Assembly: GCA_965140775.1 (NCBI GenBank)
Contig: OZ223471.1
Coordinates: 496,001-560,000 of the forward strand
Length of the DNA: 64,000 bases
Source: UBA6244 sp965140775
GTDB lineage: Bacteria > Bacteroidota > Bacteroidia > Bacteroidales > F082
Direction of reading: 5' to 3'
Shown here in pieces: positions 26,298-34,450 of the stretch (the stretch's first letter is position 1; each line of letters begins with the position of its first letter). The notes below the pieces were generated by a model that saw only the letters and a program-made list of their open reading frames with translations, had not been told where the DNA came from and did not search any database. The position numbers and the translations under genes were made by a program.

Positions 26298-26852
26298 ATG
26301 GAAAAATTTAAGAAGACAGAAATAATCATATTGGCAATTCTGTGGACAATGTCCTTGAGCACATACTCAATTGCTTTGTTGAACAATTATGTCCTATATA
26401 CTTCTGACTATCTTGGTTTGGCAGGACTGACTATTGTGACATTGATAGCTTATTTCAAACCTGAAAAATCATTTCAAAGTGTCCTTGTATTATTACTTCT
26501 CGGACTTTTTAATTTATTGTCGTTTGCATTCTTTTTTAATATCGTTATGACATTTGGTTTTTCGGTTTTAATGACTCCAGGAATTCAACTCATTTCACTT
26601 GCATTACTGACTGTTCTAGTGATTAAGAAGAGAAATGAAGTAGGTCAGTTTTATCGAGAGACATTTGGACAAACTGAAGAAGAGAAAGAAAAAGCAAGAC
26701 AAAGCGCTCAAAATAGATTCAAAATGAAATTTGAACAATTGTCTGACAGGGAAATTGAAATCAAGCTTCAACAAGATTTAGTTCCTGAAGCAATTTCTGC
26801 CTTAAACGAAATAAAAAAAGAAAGAGAAAACGCACTACAAAAACGCATATAG
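26298..26852 (+). CDS. Multi-pass membrane protein with coiled-coil tail (cassette 3 cargo)
   Basis: A 184-residue protein with about four hydrophobic helices in residues 8-118 (for example IIILAILWTMSLSTYSIALL and VLVLLLLGLFNLLSFAFFF), then a charged helical cytoplasmic tail (REIEIKLQQDLVPEAISALNEIKKERE). The family is not recognised. It starts 18 bases after the opening core, and its last codons (NALQKRI) overlap the inverse core of the next attC-like site, as also seen in the following cassette. Single gene, AT-rich. Confidence 0.7.
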   Translation: MEKFKKTEIIILAILWTMSLSTYSIALLNNYVLYTSDYLGLAGLTIVTLIAYFKPEKSFQSVLVLLLLGLFNLLSFAFFFNIVMTFGFSVLMTPGIQLISLALLTVLVIKKRNEVGQFYRETFGQTEEEKEKARQSAQNRFKMKFEQLSDREIEIKLQQDLVPEAISALNEIKKERENALQKRI

Positions 26853-26963
26853 CTTTTGGCGGGTGAACGGCTGCCAGCGAGGTTTACTTTTCGTAGCCAG
26901 TTTTAGTTTCGGTGGACAGGAAAGGGCTTCGAAACCGCCATAAGCCATATGCAAAACTGTAGA
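26834..26963 (+). repeat. attC-like site 3 (~130 bp)
   Basis: GCACTACAA (26832-26840) is the exact reverse complement of TTGTAGTGC that opens cassette 3. The arm GCATATAGCTTTTGGCGG pairs with CCGCCATAAGCCATATGC with two mismatches. The closing core is degenerate (CTGTAGA rather than GTTRRRY). Confidence 0.7.
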
Positions 26964-26990
26964 GCATTTAAAAAAACGACATTAGCGTAA

Positions 26991-27998
26991 ATGACGACTC
27001 GACAAAAATTAATTGACGCAATTATCTATATCTCGGCAGGTTTTACTGTCGGACACGGACTACTGTTTCTAATGATTATTGCGAATAGAAACCTCTACAA
27101 TACAATAATTTACCATTATTCCGACAATATTACTTGGTATGTATTGATGTTTGGTTTACCATTAGTTGTCGGTTTAGCATTTTACTATTGGGCTAAGAAA
27201 AAGACAATTTCAAAAAGCATAAAGATTCTGTTCGGGATTGTTTTCATTCTTCAACTGTCTTTCACAATTATTTCAGGTTCTAAAAATTTAAATTATTGGG
27301 GTTATGCATTTAAACGACCAACTGTATTCAAAGAAATTAACAATGCGAGTACATTGCTCCAATGTTCAAAAGTGTCTAACTACGACTCGGACGGACTTAA
27401 GTCGCTTTATGTTGTAATTGACACAACTGAAGACTTTGAAAATTTATTTGGGCGAAAAGACCCATATTATGGTAATGTTGACAGACCTTTTATGGTATTT
27501 CAAGACAACTCACATCAGCACGGTGATTTGTATGACTTTTCAAATGTCTATTACGATACCACCAAGAATTTACCTCCAATTGAACTTGAAAATATAAATG
27601 CTCAAATTCAAAAAACCGGAATCATAGATAAAGGAGAGCAAAAATTCAATTATGACCATCTCGGCCAGGTGGATGGAGTAGTAACGAAATTTCGAACAGA
27701 CGACAACAAGACCTATATTTTGGCAGGACTTAGGGGAAGGGAAATATCAAACGACCATTACCCATTCTATGAATTTCTATTCATCAAGGAAAATGGAAAT
27801 TACAACTTAACAAAAAAACAAAAATATTATACAGACTTCGCAGGAATTGAAGGACTTGAGTATGCTAATCTTGCACCCATATTTTCATTATTAGTGACGG
27901 TAATTGGCATTATCATCCTGACCATCATTCTCACCATTGAAAAAATAATGACAAACAGAAAAAAGGAAAAAAACGCCCTACAACATACCTGGTTTTAA
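26991..27998 (+). CDS. Membrane protein with large extracytoplasmic domain (cassette 4 cargo)
   Basis: A 335-residue protein. Three hydrophobic helices lie in residues ~8-100 (IIYISAGFTVGHGLLFLMII, WYVLMFGLPLVVGLAFYYWA, ILFGIVFILQLSFTIISG), then a ~190-residue soluble domain, then a final helix (IFSLLVTVIGIIILTIILTI) and a Lys-rich end. No known family is recognised. Its C-terminal NALQ codons again coincide with the inverse core of the next attC-like site, so the reading frame has been extended into the recombination site. Single gene. Confidence 0.7.
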   Translation: MTTRQKLIDAIIYISAGFTVGHGLLFLMIIANRNLYNTIIYHYSDNITWYVLMFGLPLVVGLAFYYWAKKKTISKSIKILFGIVFILQLSFTIISGSKNLNYWGYAFKRPTVFKEINNASTLLQCSKVSNYDSDGLKSLYVVIDTTEDFENLFGRKDPYYGNVDRPFMVFQDNSHQHGDLYDFSNVYYDTTKNLPPIELENINAQIQKTGIIDKGEQKFNYDHLGQVDGVVTKFRTDDNKTYILAGLRGREISNDHYPFYEFLFIKENGNYNLTKKQKYYTDFAGIEGLEYANLAPIFSLLVTVIGIIILTIILTIEKIMTNRKKEKNALQHTWF

Positions 27999-28115
27999 GG
28001 CTCAGTTGAGCCCCAAGAAAAACAGGCCGGGATGAAAACACCACCCAAAACCTGTAAATCAACTCCGGAATTTAGTGAAAGCACCCGCTCAATTGAGTTT
28101 TAAACCCTTTTGGGC
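27978..28115 (+). repeat. attC-like site 4 (138 bp, R2-type)
   Basis: Opens with CTACAAC (27978-27984) and closes with TTTGGGC, one base from GTTRRRY. The arms GGTTTTAAGGCTCAGTTGAGC and GCTCAATTGAGTTTTAAACC pair. About 85% identical to site 6 (30476-30612), including ~60 bases beyond it. Confidence 0.65.
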
Positions 28116-28447
28116 TAAGTCACAGATAATCAGTCGTCCTGTAGTTGGGGACTGAACAATTTTGGTTGGATTTTCCACTGTATAATTTGGTCTTGGGCCC
28201 AGTATTTTTTGGAGTAACCCAAGTTTTGAATAAAAGTTGGGAATCCTTCACGCTTTTTCGATGCCCATCGGACATACCTTTCCCTTTCGGACAAGAAAAC
28301 CATTTTCCGGCGACTTGAGTTACATCATATCAAAGAACGAGTTGTACAAATTTTTCATTCCAAAGCCACGGCCGCTGCCAACGATGGGGGAACCACCCCG
28401 GCGAAACGAAATATTTGTGCGCTTCAAATGCACAGAACAAAAAATAT
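28116..28447 (+). other. Decayed cassette without a clear gene
   Basis: This 332-base segment lies between two attC-like sites. Its first ~60 bases match 30613-30675, the leader following site 6, so the same cassette leader is present twice. A short open frame at 28237-28491 crosses into the next site and has no recognisable protein features. Confidence 0.5.
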
Positions 28448-28640
28448 TCCTAGCTTTACCACACCAAACTACTGAATATCCATTACAATGAAACAAGGAA
28501 CTGATTTTAAACGTTTAGAAATATTTAAAAATGGATATCTTCCACCTAATGAGGCATAAAGAAAAGTCGGATGGGGGTTTTGGCGGTAAATGTTTATGGG
28601 AGAGAAATGCATTGGGTGTGTTTTTATATATTAGTTAGGC
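28448..28640 (+). repeat. attC-like site 4b (193 bp, R1-type)
   Basis: Second copy of the site at 21662-21854. It closes with GTTAGGC (28634-28640), a perfect GTTRRRY core that opens cassette 5, and the internal GAATATCCATT/AATGGATAT stem is kept. Confidence 0.65.
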
Positions 28641-28664
28641 ATTAATTTTAAAAAGACACTACCA

Positions 28665-29369
28665 ATGAGAATATTAGGATTATTAATGTTGATTTTAACA
28701 TTGTTAAGTTGTACTAACTCAAAAAACAATAATATGGGAATATTTGACAAACTTTTTGGAAAGAAAGAAACTGCATCACAGACTGAGAAACAATCTCCAA
28801 CATATGACACTACCCAGTTAACGAAAACTGCTGAAATGTTAGATGAAAATATTTTCTGGAATATAATTGATAAGTCATTAAAGAACACAAATAATCAAGA
28901 CGAACAAGAACAATTTTTAATAAATGAAATTAGTACGCTGACTCCGCATGAAATGATAGGTTTTCGATTACGAACTGACAAATTATTATATGATACTTAT
29001 AATTCCGAGACGTGGTGTGCTGGATATATAATGAATGGAGGTTGTTCAGACGATGCTTTTGAATATTTTAGAAACTGGATAATATCAAGAGGACGAGAGG
29101 TTTTCTATAATGCAAAAGAAAATCCTGATAATTTAATCACAGAAGTTTCAAAAGATATTGAATTTTATGATTTTGAGAGTTTTTGGTACGTTGCCCTTGA
29201 AGCATTTAAACATAAAACCGGAAAAGACTTGTACGACTATATAGATAATGAGAATTTTAAAACAAAAGAAGGTCAATATCCTCAATTAGAATTTACTTGG
29301 CAAGAGGAAAATCCCGAGAGTATGAAGAAAATTTGTCCAAGATTGTTTGAAAAAATGTGGAAACAATAA
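28665..29369 (+). CDS. DUF4240 lipoprotein (cassette 5 cargo)
   Basis: MRILGLLMLILTLLSC forms a lipoprotein signal. After a short linker, residues ~60-200 follow the DUF4240 pattern: ENIFWNIIDKSL, a helix ending FLINEISTLTPHEMIGFRLRTDKLLYDTY, then CAGYIMNGGCSDDAFEYFRNWIISRGREVFYNA and FESFWYVALEAFKHKTGKDLYDYI. DUF4240 proteins are usually cytoplasmic and of unknown role, often found in variable genome regions and toxin-immunity clusters; a lipoprotein version is less common. Single gene in the array. Confidence 0.8.
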   Translation: MRILGLLMLILTLLSCTNSKNNNMGIFDKLFGKKETASQTEKQSPTYDTTQLTKTAEMLDENIFWNIIDKSLKNTNNQDEQEQFLINEISTLTPHEMIGFRLRTDKLLYDTYNSETWCAGYIMNGGCSDDAFEYFRNWIISRGREVFYNAKENPDNLITEVSKDIEFYDFESFWYVALEAFKHKTGKDLYDYIDNENFKTKEGQYPQLEFTWQEENPESMKKICPRLFEKMWKQ

Positions 29370-29377
29370 AAAACTAA

Positions 29378-29506
29378 TGCCAACACGCGGTATAAAAAAA
29401 TGCCGGTTTAGTAGGTTATTCAAGGGTTGTAGCCCGCTCCAACTTTTGTGTAACTGGATAGGAAATCGCCCGCAATCGGCAACTTTTCATACCGCCAACG
29501 TTAGCG
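29378..29506 (+). repeat. attC-like site 5 (129 bp)
   Basis: ATGCCAAC (29377-29384) matches the reverse complement of the opening core GTTAGGCAT of cassette 5 apart from one missing T. The arm GCGGTATAAAAAAATGCCGG pairs with CGGCAACTTTTCATACCGC, and the site closes with GTTAGCG (29500-29506). Confidence 0.72.
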
Positions 29507-29585
29507 TTCATTGTGACACGGCAGAAACATTGTCAAAATTTGCAAGATTTGTATTACCTATAAGCTTTTAAAAAGGGATAAATAT

Positions 29586-30467
29586 ATGAGCAAAACTAAA
29601 CTGAATGTTAATGAATTAGAGGTCGTTTTGTATAAACAAGACGAAGAAGAGTATATTTCATTGACAGACATGGCTAAATTCCGAGATTCTGAAAGAACAA
29701 ATTATATCATCCAAAACTGGATGAGAACAAGAAATACAATTGAATTTTTAGGATTATGGGAAGAATTAAGAAACCCAAATTTTAAAAGCATCGAATTCGA
29801 TGCCTTTAAAAATGAAGCAGGCTCAAATAGTTTTACTCTTACCCCTAAGAAATGGATTGAAGCAACAAATTCAGTTGGAATAATTTCCAAATCAGGAAGA
29901 TATGGAGGAACTTATGCTCATAAAGACATTGCTTTTGAATTTGCTTCGTGGTTAAGTCCAACATTCAAACTTTATCTGATTACAGAATACCAAAGATTAA
30001 AAGAAGTTGAAACAAATCAATATAATCTTGAATGGAATGTTAAAAGGATTTTAAGTAAAACTAATTATCATATTCATACAGATGCTGTTAAAAACTTCAT
30101 TATTCCAAAGAAAAATTACGAGAAAGATAAAGAATGGATTGCTTATGCAGAAGAAGCTGATTTATTGAATGTTGCCCTTTTTAATTGTACAGCAAAAGAT
30201 TGGAGAGATGCAAATCCTGATTTAGCCAAGAAATCTATGAACATTAGAGACATTGCAAGTATAAATGAATTGGCGATTTTATCAAATCTTGAAACTTTAA
30301 ATGCTCAAATGATTAAAGAGCAAGTTGATAAAAGTGTACGATTTACCAAATTAAAGGAAATTGCAATATATCAATTGACAGTACTGAATGAAAAAGACTT
30401 TATGAAAGCATTAAAGAAGTTGAATGACAATGTTTACCTAGAGGAAAAGAAAAAAATAGACGAATAA
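29586..30467 (+). CDS. KilA-N domain protein (cassette 6 cargo)
   Basis: A 293-residue cytoplasmic protein. Residues ~15-125 form a KilA-N DNA-binding-type domain: YISLTDMAKFRDSERTNYII, IQNWMRTRNTIEFLGLWE, then GRYGGTYAHKDIAFEFASWLSPTFKLYLITEYQRLK, which is the hallmark of the bacterial and phage family. The remaining residues are helical, with the KDWRDANPDLAKKSMNIRDIASINELAILSNLE segment common to bacterial homologues. Function is unknown; phage homologues are anti-repressors or DNA-binding proteins. Stops eight bases before the inverse core of the next site. Confidence 0.88.
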   Translation: MSKTKLNVNELEVVLYKQDEEEYISLTDMAKFRDSERTNYIIQNWMRTRNTIEFLGLWEELRNPNFKSIEFDAFKNEAGSNSFTLTPKKWIEATNSVGIISKSGRYGGTYAHKDIAFEFASWLSPTFKLYLITEYQRLKEVETNQYNLEWNVKRILSKTNYHIHTDAVKNFIIPKKNYEKDKEWIAYAEEADLLNVALFNCTAKDWRDANPDLAKKSMNIRDIASINELAILSNLETLNAQMIKEQVDKSVRFTKLKEIAIYQLTVLNEKDFMKALKKLNDNVYLEEKKKIDE

Positions 30468-30475
30468 CAACGAAA

Positions 30476-30612
30476 CGCTAACATAATAGGTTTTAGGGCT
30501 CAGTTGAGCCCAAAAAAAACAGGCCGCGATAAAAACGTCACCCACAGCCTGTAAATCAACTCCGGAATTTTGTGAAAGCACCCGCTCAATTGAGTTTTAA
30601 ACCCTGTTGGGC
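30476..30612 (+). repeat. attC-like site 6 (137 bp, R2-type)
   Basis: AACGCTAAC (30474-30482) is the reverse complement of GTTAGCGTT that opens cassette 6. The stem matches that of site 4, and the site closes with GTTGGGC (30606-30612), a good GTTRRRY core. Confidence 0.7.
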
Positions 30613-30678
30613 TAAGTCACAGGTAGTTAGTCGTCCTGTAGTTGGGGATTGGACAATTTTGGTTGGATTTTGTGAATT

Positions 30679-30840
30679 GGTCCAAAAAAAAACCGGACAG
30701 AAAAATGATTACTTTTAAAATTCCTGTCGTATAAGAAGATCGAAAAGACATTTACCGCTGAATTCAAGGCCAGGGTGGCACTTGAAGCGATTAAAAAACT
30801 AAAAACTGTTTCTGAACTGGCTCAAAACTTACAGTTGTGC
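30679..30840 (+). mobile_element. IS3-family remnant: left end and start of orfA
   Basis: GGTCCAAAAAAAAACCGGACAG marks the element end. The following frame encodes RRSKRTFTAEF-like and VALEAIKKLKTVSELAQN residues of OrfA, then breaks off. It matches the OrfA at 49649-49936. A second copy of the same end is at 31581, on the far side of the parDE genes. Confidence 0.75.
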
Positions 30841-30984
30841 GCACAGCAACCATGCCGGGCACACACAACGCCTCTTCGCCATGCCCTGCGGGACACTGCG
30901 CATAGCCAAACCGTTTGGCAACAAAAAAACTTGAACTTGATTCGTATTTGGTGTATATTCGCATCATAATTTAATAATTTTACT

Positions 30985-31230
30985 ATGCCAAGACAAAGTA
31001 TTTCATTTACCAGACCAAATGACGAATGGTTGAAAACCCAGGTTGAAAACGAAGAATATACCAGCAAGAGTGAATTAATTAACGACCTCGTTAGACAGGC
31101 CAGAAATCAACAGGCTCAAATTGATTGGATAAAAGCAAGACTTGTAGATGCTGAAGAAAGCGGATTTACAAGTGATACAAAAAATCAAATCTTAAAAGAA
31201 TCTAAAGCCAGACTTGATGGCCAAGTATAG
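30985..31230 (+). CDS. parD: ParD-family antitoxin
   Basis: An 81-residue ribbon-helix-helix protein: QSISFTRPNDEWLKTQVENEEYTSKSELINDLVRQAR is the DNA-binding dimer unit, followed by the acidic toxin-binding tail ending KESKARLDGQ. The gene starts just ahead of the toxin gene and overlaps it by 14 bases, the standard ParDE order. By family precedent the protein neutralises ParE and represses its own promoter. The pair sits between two IS3 left-end fragments, so it has probably been moved with them. Confidence 0.9.
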   Translation: MPRQSISFTRPNDEWLKTQVENEEYTSKSELINDLVRQARNQQAQIDWIKARLVDAEESGFTSDTKNQILKESKARLDGQV

Positions 31231-31504
31231 ATTAAGTAATACAGCTAAGGAAGATTTGATTAGAATTCATCATTATGGTGTAGAAAAATTTGGAATGGTC
31301 CAAGCCGATAAATACTTTGATTCATTCTTCAACTATTTCGAATTAATCGCTCAACGACCATTTTCATTTGAATCTGTTGATCATATCCAGAAAGGTTATA
31401 GGCGATGCGTCTGCGGAGCAGATACCATCTACTATAAGATAAATAATGAAACGGTTGATATTATGACCATAGTTGGGAGACAAGACATTAATAAAATCCT
31501 TTAG
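31217..31504 (+). CDS. parE: ParE-family toxin
   Basis: A 95-residue RelE/ParE-fold protein: YRLSNTAKEDLIRIHHYGVEKFG (first strand and helices), ADKYFDSFFNYFELIAQRPF, then the strand region GYRRCVCGADTIYYKINNETVDIMTIVGRQDI. ParE toxins poison DNA gyrase; the family match supports that but the target is not shown here. The second Met of the frame is taken as the start because it matches the family N terminus (AKYRLS). Frame intact. Confidence 0.9.
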   Translation: MAKYRLSNTAKEDLIRIHHYGVEKFGMVQADKYFDSFFNYFELIAQRPFSFESVDHIQKGYRRCVCGADTIYYKINNETVDIMTIVGRQDINKIL

Positions 31505-31580
31505 AACAAATTACTGTTGCCAATCGAGCAGACGACTGACGGCCAAATGTCCGTCAGTGCGCCTCTCACACCATTGAAGC

Positions 31581-31640
31581 GGTCCAAAAAAACCGGACAG
31601 AAAAATGGTTACTTTTATAATACTATCGGATAAAAAGAGA
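31581..31640 (+). mobile_element. IS3-family left-end fragment
   Basis: GGTCCAAAAAAACCGGACAG and the following ~40 bases repeat the element end at 30679, but no orfA follows. Confidence 0.7.
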
Positions 31641-31875
31641 GAATTGAACATTGACAAGAAGTGAAACTGAAATAAGAAACATATGGAGCAACCGGACGGA
31701 CAAACGAGATGAACCGAGCTTTGTCATTCGACTGAGAATGACAAGATTTCAATTTCCCCCGCTTCGTGTTTTTTATCCCGAATGCTTTCGGGACTCTGCC
31801 AACCCACCTTCCAATATTTGCCAGGTATTTCATTTACTGGCGTATTTTTGATTTCCAAATTAAGCCAAAAATTTC

Positions 31876-31883
31876 TATCTTTG
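31876..31883 (+). promoter_or_regulatory. Probable -7 box of the AbiE-type operon
   Basis: TATCTTTG fits TAnnTTTG, 19 bases before the ATG of the antitoxin gene. Confidence 0.5.
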
Positions 31884-31901
31884 GCGAAAATTGGATTCAA
31901 T

Positions 31902-32669
31902 ATGTCTAAAGTATTAGAAAATAGAATGATCGAAGAATTCAAGGATAAAGAGTACTTTACACGTGAAGAACTCTTTCATTTCTATCGATACTTCGAACCT
32001 GAACTGAAAGAAGGGACTTTCGGGTGGAGAATCTATGACCTGAAAAACAGAAACATCATTAAACCTCTCAAAAGAGGACTTTATATTATCTCTTATAAGC
32101 CCAAATACAAACCGGACATTTCCCCAAGTCTTCTTAAAATTGCGAAACAGTTATCCGGAAAGTTTGATGAAGTTAAATACTGTGTTTGGGAAACTGTTTG
32201 GCTGAACGAATTTGTTCAGCACCAAACCAGTAAATCAACTTTGTTCATCGAAGTGGAGAAGGGATTTGAAGAATCTCTTTTCTATGCGCTAAAAGATAAC
32301 TTACACAAAGAAGTTTTTTTGAATCCGGATGAAAAGACCATCGATCTTTACGTAGCAGAAAGCAATCAACCTGTCATCATTAAAAAACTCCTGACAAGAG
32401 CTCCATTAATGAAACGAACTGAAAACAAAACTATACTCTATACGCCTACTCTTGAAAAGATACTGGTTGACCTGTTCGCTGAAGAACGCCTTTTCTATTA
32501 CTTACAAGGTGGTGAGTTGATGCATATCTATGAAAATGCCCTTAGCAAATACACAATTAATTTCACCAAATTATTCAGCTACGCAAAAAGAAGGGAAAAA
32601 GATAACGATATCAAACAGTTCATGACCAACCATATGTTTCATCTGGTAAAAGACATTGTTGATGATTAA
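31902..32669 (+). CDS. AbiEi-type antitoxin
   Basis: A 255-residue protein. The N-terminal winged helix-turn-helix (EYFTREELFHFYRYFEPELKEGTFGWRIYDLKNRNIIKPLKRGLYII) is typical of AbiEi-like antitoxin/regulator proteins, and the rest contains the conserved CVWETVWLNEF and LEKILVDLFAE segments. Start chosen at MSKVLENRM because a -7 promoter box lies immediately upstream of it. It overlaps the toxin gene by eight bases (ATGATTAA). By family precedent it represses the operon and neutralises the nucleotidyltransferase toxin. Confidence 0.82.
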   Translation: MSKVLENRMIEEFKDKEYFTREELFHFYRYFEPELKEGTFGWRIYDLKNRNIIKPLKRGLYIISYKPKYKPDISPSLLKIAKQLSGKFDEVKYCVWETVWLNEFVQHQTSKSTLFIEVEKGFEESLFYALKDNLHKEVFLNPDEKTIDLYVAESNQPVIIKKLLTRAPLMKRTENKTILYTPTLEKILVDLFAEERLFYYLQGGELMHIYENALSKYTINFTKLFSYAKRREKDNDIKQFMTNHMFHLVKDIVDD

Positions 32670-33390
32670 GAACAAGTGCTTTTCAGAAGAGTGGTTGGAT
32701 CAATTCAAAAAACAAAAAGACCACAAGAGGATTGACAAAATCATTCTCGAAAAAATGATTTATGCTTTGCATTTGTTGGAAAGTATAAAAGCAAATGGAC
32801 TTGATTTTGTTTTCAAGGGTGGAACCAGTTTGGTGCTTCTGCTCCAAGAAGGAAATCGTTTCTCAATTGACATTGATATTATTTGTAAAACAGACAGAAA
32901 CGAGCTTGAAGAGGTACTGAACAAGGTGATTGAAACTTCCCGTTTTACCGATTGGAAACTGGATGACCACCGTAGTTATCAACCAGGGGTACCAAAAGCT
33001 CACTATAAGTTTTTCTTTGATAGCAAACAGCAGGGTTCAGGAACAATTATATTGGATGTATTGATTGAAAATCCGATTTATCCTGCACAAGTTGAGATGC
33101 CCGTTGTCACGAAATGGATTGAAACAGAAGAGGAGACCTTGGTAACTGTACCAACCATAGACTCCATAACGGGTGACAAACTCACTGCCTTTGCTCCCAA
33201 CACCATTGGCATACCATATTTTAAAGGTAAAGACAAGCAACCGTTTTCCATGGAAATTTGCAAGCAACTCTTTGATTTAAGCAAGTTGTTTGAAAAAATC
33301 GAAGATGTTAAAATGGTAGCAAAAAGTTTTATGGCATTTGCAGAACAGGAAATCAATTTCCGAAAAATTGCAATATGGATAGTGGACTAA
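32662..33390 (+). CDS. AbiEii-family nucleotidyltransferase toxin, N-terminal part (frameshifted)
   Basis: A 242-residue frame with the nucleotidyltransferase signature FVFKGGTSLVLL...RFSIDIDII (GGTSL and DID metal-binding Asp), then IILDVLIENPIYP with the third Asp and TGDKLTAFAPNTIG. AbiEii enzymes modify tRNA or other nucleotides to cause abortive infection. The ATG at 32662 overlaps the antitoxin stop. The frame ends at FRKIAIWIVD, but the expected continuation is in the -1/+2 frame as the next entry, so the toxin appears broken by a single-base change in an A-run near 33362-33367. Catalytic residues are intact. Confidence 0.82.
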   Translation: MIKNKCFSEEWLDQFKKQKDHKRIDKIILEKMIYALHLLESIKANGLDFVFKGGTSLVLLLQEGNRFSIDIDIICKTDRNELEEVLNKVIETSRFTDWKLDDHRSYQPGVPKAHYKFFFDSKQQGSGTIILDVLIENPIYPAQVEMPVVTKWIETEEETLVTVPTIDSITGDKLTAFAPNTIGIPYFKGKDKQPFSMEICKQLFDLSKLFEKIEDVKMVAKSFMAFAEQEINFRKIAIWIVD

Positions 33391-33767
33391 CTCCTGAAAT
33401 GGTGCTAAATGACACCATTGACACCTGCCTCATTATTGCCAAAAGAGGTGGTGGCTCTGATGATGATAAACAAAAGTTTGCCGAATTACAGAGAGGAATC
33501 AAAGCATTTGATTTTGGTTTCCTAATGTCCGGTAATTTTAGGACTGATGATGCATTATCTGCTTCTGCCAGAATAGCCTATCTGGCAGCAAAGATTTTAT
33601 ACAATGATTTGTCGCAAATTGACCATTACGCCGGACAAACCATAAAAGAATGGAACATTGAAGATCCGGATTGGAACTTTCTCAACAAACTGAAAAAGCA
33701 GCCGGATAAATCTTCATTTTACTATTGGTATAAAACCGTTCAACTAATTACTAAAGACAAAGTATGA
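33375..33767 (+). pseudogene. C-terminal part of the AbiEii toxin in another frame
   Basis: The 130-residue frame (DSGLTPEMVLNDTIDTCLIIAKRGGGSDDDKQ...ASARIAYLAAKILYND) resembles the helical C-terminal region of Bacteroidota AbiEii proteins. Adding one A to the AAAAA run of the overlap would join the two frames as ...NFRKNCNMDSGLTPEM.... It could be a true mutation, a sequencing or assembly error in a homopolymer, or a separately translated small protein starting at the ATG at 33375. Confidence 0.6.
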
Positions 33768-33997
33768 CACAAAAATTAGTTAGGCAACCAGAAAGCCGGA
33801 GACTAATCGGAGTTCGCTTAAATTTTGTCGGTTTGAAAATCCGAAGACCCTAATGTATAAATTTGGCCTTGAAATCATACCAGTTTTAACCGGCACAATA
33901 TGCCCTGTATGGGTGGCACGCGTTGGCCGGTATATCCAGATTATCTATACCTAATTCAGACTTTGATTACATTTGCAATAGAAAAACACAAAAAGAA

Positions 33998-34450
33998 ATG
34001 AATAGAAAAAGTAGATTTGTAGAAAACATAACAACAGAACCCTATCTTTGGAAAAGAATGTTAGCAGGATTCATTGACTATTCAATTATAATAATATTTT
34101 TTTTCGTGTACGTGTATGCATTCGGAGACCAACAAAGCAATGGAGAATACAGAATTCATGGTTTATCGGCTTTACCCCCTTTAATTTTTTGGGGAATCAT
34201 GACAATAGGTATAGAACAATGGTTTGGTGCTACACTTGGAAACCAAATGGTAGGTTTAAGACCCTATTCAATAAATGGTGAAAGTCGGGTATTATCTTTT
34301 AGTCAATCGCTGAAACGACATTTAATTGATTTCATTGACCTCTCCTTTTTTGGAATAACTGGAATAATACTTATCAGCAAATCAGAAAGGCATCAAAGAA
34401 TTGGTGACATTTGGGCAGAGACAATAGTAATAAAAGACGAAACAGAATAA
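33998..34450 (+). CDS. RDD-family membrane protein
   Basis: A 150-residue protein with the family pattern: LWKRMLAGFIDYSIIIIFFFVY (Arg-Asp-like start of the first helix), LPPLIFWGIMTIGIEQWFGATLGNQMVGL, then LKRHLIDFIDLSFFG and HQRIGDIWAETIVI. Three hydrophobic helices are visible. The start at 33998 is preferred because the upstream frame lacks family similarity. RDD proteins are small integral membrane proteins of mostly unknown role, some linked to ion transport. Upstream, GTTAGGC (33779-33785) and GTTGGCC (33922-33928) resemble cassette cores but no matching inverse core was found. Confidence 0.82.
   Translation: MNRKSRFVENITTEPYLWKRMLAGFIDYSIIIIFFFVYVYAFGDQQSNGEYRIHGLSALPPLIFWGIMTIGIEQWFGATLGNQMVGLRPYSINGESRVLSFSQSLKRHLIDFIDLSFFGITGIILISKSERHQRIGDIWAETIVIKDETE

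Noticed and set aside
28237..28491. 84-codon frame in the decayed cassette
   Set aside because: Runs into the attC-like repeat, has no similarity or signal, and the equivalent segment after site 6 lacks it.
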